From assembly GCF_013201545.1 (NCBI RefSeq), contig NZ_CP053746.1:1701001-1765000 (forward strand): a DNA stretch of 64,000 nt. Reading direction: 5' to 3'. The notes under the pieces were generated by a model, which was given only the letters and a program-made list of their open reading frames with translations, had not been told where the DNA came from and did no database searches. Position numbers and translations under genes: made by a program. This document shows, piece after piece, positions 24,236 through 33,683 of this stretch (position 1 is its first letter; every line of letters starts with the position of its first letter). The stretch comes from Pseudomonas graminis. Its GTDB lineage: Bacteria > Pseudomonadota > Gammaproteobacteria > Pseudomonadales > Pseudomonadaceae.

Positions 24236-24727
24236 ATGAGCGCACTGGTTGGCGTGATCATGGGCTCCAAGTCCGATTGGTCCACCCTTAGCCACACCGC
24301 CGACATGCTTGAAAAGCTCGGCATCCCGTACGAAGTCAAAGTGGTTTCGGCGCACCGCACGCCCGATCTGCTGTTCAAGTACGCCGAAGAAGCCGAAGGC
24401 CGTGGCATCGAGGTGATCATCGCCGGCGCTGGTGGCGCTGCTCATCTGCCTGGCATGTGCGCTGCCAAGACTCATCTGCCCGTTCTGGGTGTCCCGGTTC
24501 AGTCGTCCATGCTGTCGGGCGTCGACTCATTGCTCTCCATCGTGCAGATGCCTGCCGGTATTCCAGTTGCAACGCTGGCCATCGGCAAAGCAGGCGCGAT
24601 CAACGCCGCGCTGTTGTCGGCCAGTATCCTGGGCGCCAAGCACCCACACTTCCACGCAGTGCTGAAGAAATTCCGTGCTGAGCAGACAGACAGCGTTCTG
24701 GACAATCCAGACCCACGCGAGGCCTGA
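24236..24727 (+). CDS. purE: N5-carboxyaminoimidazole ribonucleotide mutase PurE
   Basis: 163-residue class I PurE that converts N5-CAIR to CAIR in de novo purine synthesis. Motifs: [21 protein letters not shown] and [25 protein letters not shown] (key parts AHRTP and [11 protein letters not shown]). The length is typical. ATG at 24236 follows GAGAGGCACGAC. It is followed 7 bp later by purK, its pathway partner, so the two form an operon. The leader carries a terminator-type hairpin. Confidence 0.97.
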   Translation: MSALVGVIMGSKSDWSTLSHTADMLEKLGIPYEVKVVSAHRTPDLLFKYAEEAEGRGIEVIIAGAGGAAHLPGMCAAKTHLPVLGVPVQSSMLSGVDSLLSIVQMPAGIPVATLAIGKAGAINAALLSASILGAKHPHFHAVLKKFRAEQTDSVLDNPDPREA

Positions 24728-24734
24728 GGTTTTC

Positions 24735-25817
24735 ATGAAGATCGGCGTAATCGGTGGCGGCCAGTTGGGTCGCATGTTGGCACTGGCGGGCACCCCGCTG
24801 GGGATGAACTTCGCCTTCCTTGATCCCGCACCAGACGCCTGCGCCGCTGCGCTTGGCGAGCACCTGCTCGCCGATTACGGTGATCAGGAACACCTGCGCC
24901 AGCTGGCGAACGATGTTGATCTGGTCACCTTCGAGTTTGAGAGCGTACCGGCTGAAACCGTTGCCTTTCTGTCGCAGTTCGTGCCGGTTTACCCGAGCGC
25001 CGAAGCGCTGCGCATCGCCCGCGATCGCTGGTTTGAAAAAAGCATGTTCAAGGACCTCGGCATCCCGACGCCGGCGTTCGCCGACATCCAGTCCCAGGCG
25101 GATCTGGACGCTGCGGTGGCCCGCATCGGTCTGCCGGCCGTGTTGAAAACCCGCACGCTGGGTTACGACGGAAAGGGCCAGAAAGTCCTGCGCACCCCTG
25201 AAGACGTGAGCGGCACCTTCGCCGAACTGGGCAGCGTGCCGTGCCTGCTGGAGGGCTTTGTGCCGTTCACCGGCGAGGTTTCGTTGATCGCCGTGCGTGC
25301 CCGTGATGGCGAGACCCGCTTCTATCCGTTGGTCCACAACACCCACGACAGCGGCATTCTGCGCCTGTCCATCGCCAGCACCGATCACCCGCTGCAGGCG
25401 CTGGCTGAAGATTACGCCGGGCGTGTGCTCAAGCAGCTGGATTACGTAGGCGTGCTGGCCTTTGAATTCTTCGAAGTCGATGGCGGCCTTAAAGCCAACG
25501 AGATCGCCCCGCGTGTCCACAACTCGGGCCACTGGACCACCGAAGGCGCCGAGTGCAGCCAGTTCGAGAACCATCTGCGCGCCGTTGCCGGGCTGCCGCT
25601 GGGTTCGACGGCCAAGGTTGGTGAGAGCGCGATGCTCAACTTCATCGGTGAAGTACCGGCTGTGAGCTACGTGATCGCCATCGAAGACTGTCATCTGCAT
25701 CACTACGGCAAGGCCTTCAAAGCCGGGCGCAAGGTCGGCCACGCCACGGTGCGCAGCAAAGACCGCACGACGCTGGATCGTCAGGTGAAGCAGGTCGAGG
25801 CATTGATCAAAAACTGA
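24735..25817 (+). CDS. purK: 5-(carboxyamino)imidazole ribonucleotide synthase PurK
   Basis: 360-residue ATP-grasp enzyme making N5-CAIR from AIR, bicarbonate and ATP, the substrate of PurE. It starts MKIGVIGGGQLGRMLALAG (dinucleotide-type N-terminal fold), then has PAVLKTRTLGYDGKGQ (ATP-grasp glycine loop) and NEIAPRVHNSGHWT (metal- and substrate-binding). ATG at 24735 is chosen because the longer frame overlaps purE. Translationally close to purE (7-bp gap). Confidence 0.97.
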   Translation: MKIGVIGGGQLGRMLALAGTPLGMNFAFLDPAPDACAAALGEHLLADYGDQEHLRQLANDVDLVTFEFESVPAETVAFLSQFVPVYPSAEALRIARDRWFEKSMFKDLGIPTPAFADIQSQADLDAAVARIGLPAVLKTRTLGYDGKGQKVLRTPEDVSGTFAELGSVPCLLEGFVPFTGEVSLIAVRARDGETRFYPLVHNTHDSGILRLSIASTDHPLQALAEDYAGRVLKQLDYVGVLAFEFFEVDGGLKANEIAPRVHNSGHWTTEGAECSQFENHLRAVAGLPLGSTAKVGESAMLNFIGEVPAVSYVIAIEDCHLHHYGKAFKAGRKVGHATVRSKDRTTLDRQVKQVEALIKN

Positions 25818-25933
25818 TCACAGCAGTGTCCTGCACATCCTGTTGAACCATTCGCCACCGCCGCCCCTCTCATAGCCTGTTGCCAATAGCTAGCTAGGCT
25901 GTTGGCATATTCATTCAAACAGAGGGACATGGC

Positions 25934-26179
25934 ATGGGAATCATCGGAACCATCTTCATCGGCTTGATCGTAGGTCTGCTGGCGCGCTTCCTGAAGCCAG
26001 GCGACGACAGCATGGGCTGGATCATGACCATCCTGCTCGGCATCTGCGGCTCGCTGGCTGCCACTTATGGTGGTCAGGCGCTGGGGATCTACCGCGCAGG
26101 CGAGGGTGCAGGTTTCCTCGGTGCACTTGTCGGCGCGATCATCCTGCTGGTGATCTACGGCATGATTAAAAAGCGTTAA
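25934..26179 (+). CDS. GlsB/YeaQ/YmgE-family stress membrane protein
   Basis: 81-residue protein of the transglycosylase-associated (Transgly_assoc) family, made almost wholly of three membrane segments: IIGTIFIGLIVGLLARFLKPG, IMTILLGICGSLAATYGG and FLGALVGAIILLVIYGMIKK. The conserved LARFLKPGDD and GxxGSLxA motifs are present. Expression of relatives rises in stationary phase and stress; the molecular function is unknown. AGAGGG precedes the start. A long hairpin (26189-26217) follows. Confidence 0.88.
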   Translation: MGIIGTIFIGLIVGLLARFLKPGDDSMGWIMTILLGICGSLAATYGGQALGIYRAGEGAGFLGALVGAIILLVIYGMIKKR

Positions 26180-26188
26180 GCACGGCTG

Positions 26189-26217
26189 GCCCTCTGCGCT
26201 ATTGCTGCGCAGAGGGC
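26189..26217. terminator. Stem-loop after the YeaQ-like gene
   Basis: Perfect 11-bp stem GCCCTCTGCGC with GCGCAGAGGGC, 7-nt loop. No T-run follows, so termination by this element alone is uncertain. Confidence 0.5.
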
Positions 26218-26258
26218 TAGAATGCCCGGCACTCAACTCCTCCCGCCGAGCACCTCCA

Positions 26259-26795
26259 ATGCGTCATCTCCTCTTCGTTTCACTGCTGCTGGTCTGCGGA
26301 TTGGTACGCGCCGCTGAATTACCTGAAACCGACTGGCTCGAGCTGATGCCGAAGTCGGATCAGAAAGCCCTCGAAGCCATGCCCGAAATCGATCACAACT
26401 CGCCTGAAGGTCAGGGAACGTTCGACAGCAAGGGCGGTTTGAAGCAGAGCAAGGGCTTGCCTGCCGTCATGTACTCCACCAAAACCGTCGCGTCGATGAA
26501 CGACAAAATCATTCGCCTGGGTGGCTATCCGGTTCCGCTGGAGACTGATGCGAAGGGCCACAGCACGCTGTTCTTCCTCGTCCCGTACCCGGGGGCCTGC
26601 ATCCACGTGCCGCCACCGCCGCCGAATCAGCTGGTGCTGGTGCGTTATCCGAAGGGCCTGAAGATCTCTGACATCTACACGCCGTTGTGGGTCATCGGCA
26701 CGTTGAAGGTCGAGAAGGTCAACAATGATCTCGCCGACGCGGCTTATGCGCTGGATGCGTCGAAAGTGCGGGTGGTGGTTGAGGCGGATTTGTAG
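26259..26795 (+). CDS. Secreted DUF3299-containing protein
   Basis: 178-residue protein with a clear Sec signal peptide (MRHLLFVSLLLVCGLVRA, cleavage before AELPE). The mature part belongs to DUF3299, a family often found with ABC-type macrolide-export-like or metal-related genes; characteristic stretches are RLGGYPVPLETDAKGHSTLFFLVPYPGACIHVPPPPPNQ (parts LGGYPVPLE and CIHVPPPPPNQ). Function unknown. I selected the ATG at 26259 because it begins the signal peptide. No obvious partner genes; the next gene is on the other strand beyond a REPIN. Confidence 0.8.
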   Translation: MRHLLFVSLLLVCGLVRAAELPETDWLELMPKSDQKALEAMPEIDHNSPEGQGTFDSKGGLKQSKGLPAVMYSTKTVASMNDKIIRLGGYPVPLETDAKGHSTLFFLVPYPGACIHVPPPPPNQLVLVRYPKGLKISDIYTPLWVIGTLKVEKVNNDLADAAYALDASKVRVVVEADL

Positions 26796-26860
26796 TTCGC
26801 CGACACAGCAAGGTCCTGGTGAGACCGCGTACATTCCGGAGATTGATCTTGGAGCCCACT

Positions 26861-26958
26861 GTAGGACCGGCTTCAGCCGGGAAAGCGCCAGGTGCCACAC
26901 CGCAAATTTATGGTGTTCATGCAGGCCTCTTCCCGGCTGAAGCCGGTCCTACAAAATA
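26861..26958. repeat. REPIN, TAGGACCGGCTTCAGCCGG family
   Basis: Two inverted copies: GTAGGACCGGCTTCAGCCGG at about 26863-26882 and CCGGCTGAAGCCGGTCCTAC at about 26933-26952, 50 bp apart. They lie between the convergent DUF3299 and mutarotase genes. Confidence 0.85.
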
Positions 26959-26969
26959 GCGCAGTGTCG

Positions 26970-27881
26970 TCAGGCTTCTGCCAACGGCTCGGCCCAGATG
27001 CTGACGCTCAGCGCGTGCATATCGCCCGGCTTAAGCGTCACGACATCGGTCATGACGTTGGCTGTCTCAACGCACACCATGCTTTTCCAGCCATCAGCCT
27101 GCATGTCGTCGAAGGTTTTGGTCTTGTCGATCCACGGGTTCCAGACGATGGCCGATTGCGAACCCGTCGTCTGAATCTTAATCCGGCGTTCCCATTTTGG
27201 ATCGACCACTGAGATCAGGTCGGGCGTGTCCTGATAAATACGGTCGGTCTCGCCGGTGAAGGTGATATTGCCCACCTGCACATTCTGAGTGTCCCAGCTT
27301 TCCAGTGTGTTCAGGTACTCCACGCCGTCCAGCCCTTCGACGCTGATCTGGCCGACGTCACTGACCGCGAAATAGCTGTGCAACGCCTGGCTCAGCGTGA
27401 CGTCTTCAGCGCCAGCGTTGAAGCTCACGAGGCTGACATTCAGCGCTGTATCCAGGCGGATGTGCAGCTTCAAGCCAACGGTGTGCGGCCACCCCGGCAA
27501 ATGTCCTTCGGCCCGGGGCTGAATGAATTCGACAATCAAGGCGTCGCCATCCTCACCCACGCCCATCAACTCCCAGTCGATCGCTCGAACTTCGCCGTGG
27601 GCCTTTGCCGGCTCGTCGCTCTCGCGCATGGCCTGCACGCTGGACGGGTTTTTCTGGAAATTGCCAAACCACGGCCAGCAGATCGGCATCCCGCCGCGAA
27701 TAGGCTTGCCCGATTTGAACAGCGCGCCCGGGTTGGACCAAATCAGCGGCTCATCGCCGTCCACCTGGTAACTGATGATGTGCGCGCCTTGCTGGGCGAT
27801 CACCAGTTCGGCCTGACCGTGGCGGATGCGCCAGCAATTAAGCTCACCGAGCTGGAAGGATTCGACGTTTGACGTAGGCAT
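26970..27881 (-). CDS. D-hexose-6-phosphate mutarotase (YeaD-like)
   Basis: 303-residue aldose-1-epimerase-family protein that interconverts alpha and beta anomers of hexose 6-phosphates. Family marks: PLIWSNPGALFKSGKPIRGGMPICWPWFG (parts PLIW and IRGGMPICWPWFG), LHSYFAVSDVGQISVEGLDG and VVWNPW-type IVWNPWIDKTKTFDDM. The start at 27881 was chosen over 27926 because GTGAGAACCCC stands before it. It is 107 bp from the thioesterase gene. Galactose mutarotase is unlikely given the RGGMPICWPWFG signature. Confidence 0.9.
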   Translation of the reverse strand: MPTSNVESFQLGELNCWRIRHGQAELVIAQQGAHIISYQVDGDEPLIWSNPGALFKSGKPIRGGMPICWPWFGNFQKNPSSVQAMRESDEPAKAHGEVRAIDWELMGVGEDGDALIVEFIQPRAEGHLPGWPHTVGLKLHIRLDTALNVSLVSFNAGAEDVTLSQALHSYFAVSDVGQISVEGLDGVEYLNTLESWDTQNVQVGNITFTGETDRIYQDTPDLISVVDPKWERRIKIQTTGSQSAIVWNPWIDKTKTFDDMQADGWKSMVCVETANVMTDVVTLKPGDMHALSVSIWAEPLAEA

Positions 27882-27987
27882 AGGGGTTCTCACTCGAAGG
27901 ACAGTGACTGACTCAGACTGCGCCAAGCTTGATGAGTTTGTTGCGCAAAGCCAAGGGCGGGCACATCGGCCCCCCTTGGCTTACTGA

Positions 27988-28389
27988 TCAGCGACGAGCC
28001 GGCACCGAGCGAGTACGGCCGCTGCCGTCGATGGCGACGAAAACGAACACGGCTTCGGTCACCTTGCGCCATTCGCTGGACAGGGGATCATCGCTCCACA
28101 CCTCGACCATCATCTGAATCGAGCTGCGGCCGATTTCCAGGGTCTGGGTGTAGAACGACAACTGCGCCCCCACCGCGACGGGCACCAGGAACGCCATGCG
28201 GTCGATGGCAACCGTCGCCACACGGCCACCGGCCACCTTGCTCGCCATGGCAGTACCGGCAAGGTCCATCTGGGAAACCAGCCAGCCGCCGAAAATATCC
28301 CCGAAGCCGTTGGTTTCGCGGGGTAGGGCGGTAATCTGCAGGGCAAGATCGCCCTGCGGTATCGGATCTTCTTGTTCGAGCTCAATCAT
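27988..28389 (-). CDS. Acyl-CoA thioesterase (YciA-like hotdog protein)
   Basis: 133-residue single-hotdog thioesterase. The motif TNGFGDIFGGWLVSQMDLAGTAMA (NxxGDIFGGWLxxxMD core) identifies the YciA/ACOT group, which hydrolyses acyl-CoAs of broad chain length. The ATG at 28389 has GAGGGA upstream; the longer frame from 28410 adds six unsupported residues. Transcribed toward the mutarotase gene. Confidence 0.9.
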   Translation of the reverse strand: MIELEQEDPIPQGDLALQITALPRETNGFGDIFGGWLVSQMDLAGTAMASKVAGGRVATVAIDRMAFLVPVAVGAQLSFYTQTLEIGRSSIQMMVEVWSDDPLSSEWRKVTEAVFVFVAIDGSGRTRSVPARR

Positions 28390-28769
28390 TATTGGGTCCC
28401 TCTGACCCATGACTCTACTAAGTCTTCATTTTGTTTAAAGGGAAACTCTGCGAAAACGACTTGGGCAAATGGTTTCGCACAACTTCCCTGAAGAGCCCGG
28501 TTGAGTCGCGGCCGGCGAGTATATCTGGCGCGTCGTCACGACACGACCGCCGCTTTTTCATGATGCCTTCGCGTCATTGCAATCCATGTGCATTTGTACG
28601 CAATTTGCTATCGTGCCGGACCGACCTGGCGCACTACGCCATTTTTGGCACGCAATTTTGATGCCCGATTAACTTTTCGAGTCGAGAAATCGCGTGTGAA
28701 GCCGTTACCCACGGTTGAGTCACCGTTGATTTTTCGCCCAAAGAGAGCCTCAAAAGAGAAGCCATTGTC
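28390..28769. other. Intergenic region, no gene seen
   Basis: About 380 bp between divergent yciA-like and MHS transporter genes. Frames here have no family features. I see a direct repeat ACGCAATTT at 28598-28606 and 28650-28658 and a short GTCGT/ACGAC palindrome near 28532. Presumably promoters for both genes; no clear consensus found. Confidence 0.5.
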
Positions 28770-30068
28770 ATGTCCTCTGTGCCTTTAAGTGCTACGCAGC
28801 CTTCGCGCCCGCTGAACCGCAACGATTACAAAACCCTTTCACTGTCTGCCCTGGGCGGAGCGTTGGAGTTCTACGACTTCATCATCTTCGTGTTCTTCGC
28901 AGCAGTGGTAGGCAAGCTGTTTTTCCCCGTAGACATGCCCGAATGGCTGCGTTTGATGCAAACGTTTGGCATTTTTGCCGCCGGTTATCTGGCTCGGCCC
29001 CTTGGCGGCATCGTCATGGCGCACTTCGGCGATCTGCTGGGCCGCAAGAAAATGTTCACCCTTAGCATTTTTCTGATGGCCGTGCCGACGCTGATCATGG
29101 GCTTGCTGCCTACCTACGCGCAGATCGGCATCTGGGCTCCGATGTTGCTGCTGTTGATGCGCGTCATTCAGGGCGCCGCGATCGGTGGCGAAGTGCCTGG
29201 CGCGTGGGTATTCGTTTCCGAACACGTTCCCGCCCGTAACGTCGGTTACGCCTGCGGTACCCTCACGTCCGGTCTGACTGCCGGGATTCTGCTTGGCTCG
29301 CTGGTCGCCACCTGGATCAACAGCGTGTACTCGCCCGTTGAGGTATCGGACTATGCCTGGCGGATTCCTTTCCTGCTCGGTGGCGTCTTCGGTCTGATGT
29401 CGGTTTACCTGCGCCGCTGGCTGCATGAAACCCCGGTGTTCGCCGAGCTCCAATTGCGCAAGCAACTGGCTGAAGAAGTGCCGCTCAAAGCGGTATTGCG
29501 TGATCACCGTGGCGCCGTTGTGCTGTCGATGCTTCTGACCTGGCTGCTCTCCGCCGGTGTGGTGGTGGTCATTCTGATGACGCCGACCCTGCTGCAAAAG
29601 GCCTACGGTTTCGCACCCGCCGACACCCTGAAAGCCAACAGCCTCGCCATTGTTTTGCTGAGTCTGGGCTGTATCGGGGCGGGCGCGCTGGCGGATCGGG
29701 TCGGCGCGGGGCTGGTCTTCCTGTTCGGCTCGCTGGGCCTGCTGGTGAGTTCGTGGACCTTCTACCACATGATCGGCACGCACCCGGATCTGCTGTATCC
29801 GCTGTACGCGATTACCGGCTTGTTCGTCGGCACCATCGGCGCGGTGCCCTTCGTGATGGTCAAGGCCTTCCCGCCGGTTGTTCGCTTCTCCGGGCTGTCG
29901 TTTTCCTACAACCTGGCGTACGCCATCTTTGGTGGTTTAACGCCAATGGTCGTCAGCCTGATGTTCGCCGCCAACCCGATGGGCCCGTCCTGGTACGTGG
30001 CGATTCTTTGCGCCATGGGCATGGGGATCGGTATTTTCCTGATGAGAAGAAAGCGGGTCGAGTCCTGA
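28770..30068 (+). CDS. MFS transporter, metabolite:H+ symporter (MHS) family
   Basis: 432-residue twelve-segment major facilitator. ALGGALEFYDFIIFVFFA in segment 1, GYLARPLGGIVMAHFGDLLGRKKM in the 2-3 loop and RVIQGAAIGGEVPGAWVFVSEH (parts RVIQG and GGEVPGAWVF) are MHS marks, shared with ProP, CitA and KgtP. Substrate is probably a carboxylate or osmolyte but cannot be told from sequence. It stands alone before pstS; RBS AAAGAG is modest. A 380-bp upstream region may hold its control elements. Confidence 0.88.
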   Translation: MSSVPLSATQPSRPLNRNDYKTLSLSALGGALEFYDFIIFVFFAAVVGKLFFPVDMPEWLRLMQTFGIFAAGYLARPLGGIVMAHFGDLLGRKKMFTLSIFLMAVPTLIMGLLPTYAQIGIWAPMLLLLMRVIQGAAIGGEVPGAWVFVSEHVPARNVGYACGTLTSGLTAGILLGSLVATWINSVYSPVEVSDYAWRIPFLLGGVFGLMSVYLRRWLHETPVFAELQLRKQLAEEVPLKAVLRDHRGAVVLSMLLTWLLSAGVVVVILMTPTLLQKAYGFAPADTLKANSLAIVLLSLGCIGAGALADRVGAGLVFLFGSLGLLVSSWTFYHMIGTHPDLLYPLYAITGLFVGTIGAVPFVMVKAFPPVVRFSGLSFSYNLAYAIFGGLTPMVVSLMFAANPMGPSWYVAILCAMGMGIGIFLMRRKRVES

Positions 30069-30139
30069 TCCAGCCTATGACGAATCGTCCCGCTGAAAAT
30101 CAAGGCTGCCAGTCGTGATGACTGGCGGCTTTCATTTGA

Positions 30140-30168
30140 TTGTCATATTCCGGTCATAGAGTAGTCAC
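30140..30168 (+). promoter_or_regulatory. Pho box upstream of pstS
   Basis: Three direct repeats in an 11-bp period: TTGTCAT (30140-30146), CGGTCAT (30151-30157) and TAGTCAC (30162-30168), close to the PhoB unit CTGTCAT. It ends 47 bp before the pstS ATG. Confidence 0.8.
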
Positions 30169-30215
30169 ATGGCCATCATCGATGGCGGTACTCTTCACCT
30201 CGCCAGGAGCAAGGC

Positions 30216-31196
30216 ATGACCTTCAAACGTTTGATGACGGCGCTGACTTTCGTGGCGGCTGGCGTGGCTGTCGACAACGCGAGTGCCGCTGTCGACCCGG
30301 CGATCAAGCCCTACGTCAAAACCAGTGGTGTCTCCGGAAATCTATCCAGCGTGGGGTCCGACACGCTCGCCAACCTGATGACGATGTGGGCCGAGGCCTA
30401 CAAAAAAGAATACCCAAGCGTGAACATCCAGATTCAGGCCGCTGGCTCCTCGACAGCGCCACCTGCACTGACCGAGGGCACTGCGACGCTCGGGCCCATG
30501 AGCCGCAAGATGAAAGACGGCGAGTTGTCGGCGTTCGAGCAGAAGCATGGCTACAAACCGACGGCGATTCCCGTGGCCGTCGATGCCCTGGCAGTGTTCG
30601 TTCACAAGGACAACCCGATCAAGGGGCTGACGTTGCAGCAGGTCGACGCGATCTTCTCCGCGACCCGGCTGTGCGGTGCCAGAGCCGACGCGAAAACCTG
30701 GGGCGATGCAGGTGTTACGGGAGATCTGGCCGGCAAGGCCATCCAGCTGTTCGGGCGTAATTCGGTTTCCGGCACTTACGGTTTCTTCAAGGAAGAGGCG
30801 CTGTGCAAGGGCGACTTCAAGCCCAACGTCAACGAACAGCCCGGCTCTGCGTCGGTGGTCAGCTCCATCAGCAACTCGCTGAACGGCATTGGGTACTCGG
30901 GCATTGGTTATAAAACGTCCAGCGTTCGCACTGTTCCCCTCGCAAAAAAGGAGGGCGGCGAGTATGTCGAAGACAACGAAGCCAACGCATTGAATGGCAC
31001 CTACCCGCTGGCACGCTTCCTTTATGTGTACGTCAACAAGGCGCCGAACCAGCCGTTGAATCCGCTCGAAGCCGAGTTCGTCAGATTGATCCTGTCAAAA
31101 CAAGGTCAGGAAGTTGTCATGAAAGACGGATACATTCCGTTACCAGCCAAGGTCGTCAGCAAAGCCTTGGCTGATCTGGGGCTACAAGAACGGTAG
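30216..31196 (+). CDS. pstS: Phosphate-binding periplasmic protein PstS
   Basis: 326-residue solute-binding protein of the high-affinity phosphate ABC transporter. An N-terminal signal peptide ([24 protein letters not shown]) is followed by the PBP-like domain with [23 protein letters not shown] (phosphate-binding SSxxP), and [11 protein letters not shown]. It is the Pseudomonas-type PstS, which in some strains is also found on the surface. A Pho box precedes it and terminator-like structures follow, so it can be expressed apart from pstCAB. Confidence 0.95.
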   Translation: MTFKRLMTALTFVAAGVAVDNASAAVDPAIKPYVKTSGVSGNLSSVGSDTLANLMTMWAEAYKKEYPSVNIQIQAAGSSTAPPALTEGTATLGPMSRKMKDGELSAFEQKHGYKPTAIPVAVDALAVFVHKDNPIKGLTLQQVDAIFSATRLCGARADAKTWGDAGVTGDLAGKAIQLFGRNSVSGTYGFFKEEALCKGDFKPNVNEQPGSASVVSSISNSLNGIGYSGIGYKTSSVRTVPLAKKEGGEYVEDNEANALNGTYPLARFLYVYVNKAPNQPLNPLEAEFVRLILSKQGQEVVMKDGYIPLPAKVVSKALADLGLQER

Positions 31197-31301
31197 CGAG
31201 CACGCTGCCCAGACAACCCTGAAGCGGGGTGACAGGTTCGTCCCGCCACAAAACGACAAAGGCCTTATGGAACGAGGCTCGCAGAACACTGAACAGTCCG
31301 T

Positions 31302-31332
31302 TGCCCCGATTCAGGAGCGACGGGCTTTTTTG
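31302..31332 (+). terminator. Probable terminator after pstS
   Basis: GCCCCG...CGACGGGC can form an imperfect stem followed by CTTTTTTG. It separates pstS from the second Pho box and pstC. Confidence 0.5.
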
Positions 31333-31342
31333 CGTCACCTCG

Positions 31343-31360
31343 CTGTCATGTATTTGTCAT
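31343..31360 (+). promoter_or_regulatory. Pho box upstream of pstC
   Basis: CTGTCAT (31343-31349) and TTGTCAT (31354-31360), 11 bp apart, an excellent match to the PhoB consensus. It lies 22 bp before the pstC ATG, implying a separate PhoB-activated promoter for pstCAB-phoU. Confidence 0.85.
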
Positions 31361-31382
31361 ACAGAGTGGCTACGGTGTGCGC

Positions 31383-33668
31383 ATGAATGATTTGGCCAAT
31401 TCATCAATGACCGACAAACCCCGTCCCGAGCGCATCGATTTCAATGCGCCCGAGCTGCAGCGCAAGCGCAGGATCCGTGCGTTCAAAGACCGCCTGACGC
31501 GTTGGTACGTGTTAGTGGGCGGTCTTGCCGTGTTGGCCGCCATTACCTTGATCTTCTTCTACCTGGCTTACGTCGTCGCGCCGTTGTTCCAGGGTGCGAA
31601 GCTGACGCGCAGCGATGCTCAAGCGCCTGCCTGGCTGCAAGATGCCGGCGAGCCGATGGTGCTGGTCATCGAAGAGCAGAATCAGGTCGCCATGCGCGTG
31701 TCCGACAAAGGCGAAGCGCTGTTTTTCCATCTCAAAGACGGCGGCGAAATTTCCCGCGTGGCCTTGCCGATCCCCGCAGGCGCGAAGATCACGTCGGTGG
31801 CGCAGGACCAGCCCGGCAAGCCCCTGATCGCGGTTGGCCTGTCCAACGGCAGCGTAATAGTGTTCAAGCACGCGTATCCGATCAGCTATCCCGCCAACAA
31901 AAAGACCATCACCCCCACGATTACCTATCCCTACGGCGAGACGCCGCTGGTGCTGGACGAAGGAGGGCGGGCCCTCGAGCACGTCAACCTGAGCGCCAGT
32001 GACACGACCCTGATTCTGGCCGGTGCAACCGGTACCCAACTGCACGTGCTGTCGCTGACCCAGTCCGAAAACCTGATGACGGGCGACACCGATCGCGAGC
32101 AGAACCGCATCGATCTGCCGCAGCTGTCAGCAGCGGTCAAAGCCATTTATGTCGACCCGCGTCAGCAGTGGCTGTACGTGATTAATGGTCGCGCGCTGGC
32201 CGACGTGTTCGACCTGCGCGATCGCACACTGAACGGCCGCTACAAACTCCTTGAAGATGCCAATGCCGAAACGACTGCCAGCACGCAATTGGTCGGTGGC
32301 GTCTCTCTGGTGATCGGCAGCTCAAGAGGCAACATCGCGCAGTGGTTCATGGCCCGAGACGTCGATGGCGAGATGCGCCTGCAGCACATTCGTGATTTCA
32401 AAATGAGTGGCGCGCCGATCGCCCAGATCACCGCCGAGCAGCGCCGCAAAGGCTTCATTGCCATGGACACCTCCGGCAAGCTCGGCGTGTTCCACAGCAC
32501 CGCCCACCGCACGCTGCTGATCGACCCGATAGCCAGCGGCCCGGCCGTCATGGGACTGTCGCCGCGGGCGGATCGGATCATCGTTGAAGACAGCGGCAAG
32601 CTGCTGCCCTTGAGCCTGAGCAATCCGCACCCGGAGATCTCATGGAGCGCGTTGTGGGACAAGGTCTGGTACGAAAACTACGACGAACCCAAATACGTTT
32701 GGCAATCCACCGCGTCCAGCAGTGATTTCGAGCCCAAGCTCAGCCTCGCGCCACTCACTTACGGCACCCTGAAGGCCGCGTTCTACGCCATGCTCCTGGC
32801 CGCTCCAATTGCCGTCGCTGCGGCGATCTACACCGCTTACTTCATGGCGCCGCGCATGCGCCGCAAGGTCAAGCCGATCATCGAACTGATGGAAGCGATG
32901 CCGACGGTGATTCTCGGATTCTTCGCCGGGCTGTTCCTGGCGCCGTATCTGGAAGGGCACCTGCCGGGCATCTTCAGCCTGCTGATCTTCACCCCTATTG
33001 GCATCTTGCTGGCAGGGTTTGGCTGGACGCGCTTGCCCGACTCGATTCGCCTGCGGGTACCCGACGGTTGGGAAAGCGCGATTCTGATTCCGGTCATTCT
33101 GCTGATTGGCTGGGTCTCACTGAGCATGAGCCCGCACCTCGAGAACTGGTGGTTCGGCGGCGACATGCGCTCGTGGATCACCAACGACCTGGGCATCACC
33201 TATGACCAGCGCAACGCATTGGTGGTCGGGATCGCCATGGGTTTTGCGGTCATCCCCAACATTTATTCCATCGCCGAGGACGCGGTGTTCAGCGTGCCGC
33301 GGGGGCTGACGCTCGGCTCACTGGCCCTCGGCGCCACGCCGTGGCAGACGCTGGTTCGTGTGGTGATTCTGACGGCCAGCCCAGGAATTTTCTCGGCGCT
33401 GATGATCGGCATGGGCCGCGCCGTCGGCGAAACCATGATCGTGCTCATGGCCACCGGCAACACGCCGATCATGGACATGAACCTGTTCGAAGGCATGCGC
33501 ACGCTCGCGGCCAACGTGGCGGTGGAGATGCCGGAGTCGGAAGTAGGCGGCAGTCATTATCGTGTGCTGTTCCTTGCTGCCCTGGTGCTGCTGATGTTCA
33601 CATTTGTCATGAATACCTTGGCAGAGCTGATTCGTCAGCGCCTGCGCAAGCAGTATTCGTCTCTTTAG
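31383..33668 (+). CDS. pstC: Phosphate ABC transporter permease PstC (long form)
   Basis: 761-residue permease. The first membrane segment is at about residues 43-67 (VLVGGLAVLAAITLIFFYLAYVV), then comes a periplasmic insert of about 370 residues with beta-propeller-like repetitive character, and the BPD_transp_1 membrane domain from about residue 465 to the end, with the EAA-type loop [25 protein letters not shown] (part [12 protein letters not shown]). E. coli PstC is only about 319 residues; long forms are normal in Pseudomonas. ATG at 31383 or GTG at 31377 are both possible. First gene of pstCAB-phoU, directly behind a Pho box. Confidence 0.93.
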   Translation: MNDLANSSMTDKPRPERIDFNAPELQRKRRIRAFKDRLTRWYVLVGGLAVLAAITLIFFYLAYVVAPLFQGAKLTRSDAQAPAWLQDAGEPMVLVIEEQNQVAMRVSDKGEALFFHLKDGGEISRVALPIPAGAKITSVAQDQPGKPLIAVGLSNGSVIVFKHAYPISYPANKKTITPTITYPYGETPLVLDEGGRALEHVNLSASDTTLILAGATGTQLHVLSLTQSENLMTGDTDREQNRIDLPQLSAAVKAIYVDPRQQWLYVINGRALADVFDLRDRTLNGRYKLLEDANAETTASTQLVGGVSLVIGSSRGNIAQWFMARDVDGEMRLQHIRDFKMSGAPIAQITAEQRRKGFIAMDTSGKLGVFHSTAHRTLLIDPIASGPAVMGLSPRADRIIVEDSGKLLPLSLSNPHPEISWSALWDKVWYENYDEPKYVWQSTASSSDFEPKLSLAPLTYGTLKAAFYAMLLAAPIAVAAAIYTAYFMAPRMRRKVKPIIELMEAMPTVILGFFAGLFLAPYLEGHLPGIFSLLIFTPIGILLAGFGWTRLPDSIRLRVPDGWESAILIPVILLIGWVSLSMSPHLENWWFGGDMRSWITNDLGITYDQRNALVVGIAMGFAVIPNIYSIAEDAVFSVPRGLTLGSLALGATPWQTLVRVVILTASPGIFSALMIGMGRAVGETMIVLMATGNTPIMDMNLFEGMRTLAANVAVEMPESEVGGSHYRVLFLAALVLLMFTFVMNTLAELIRQRLRKQYSSL

Positions 33669-33683
33669 GGCAGGTTGAAACCG

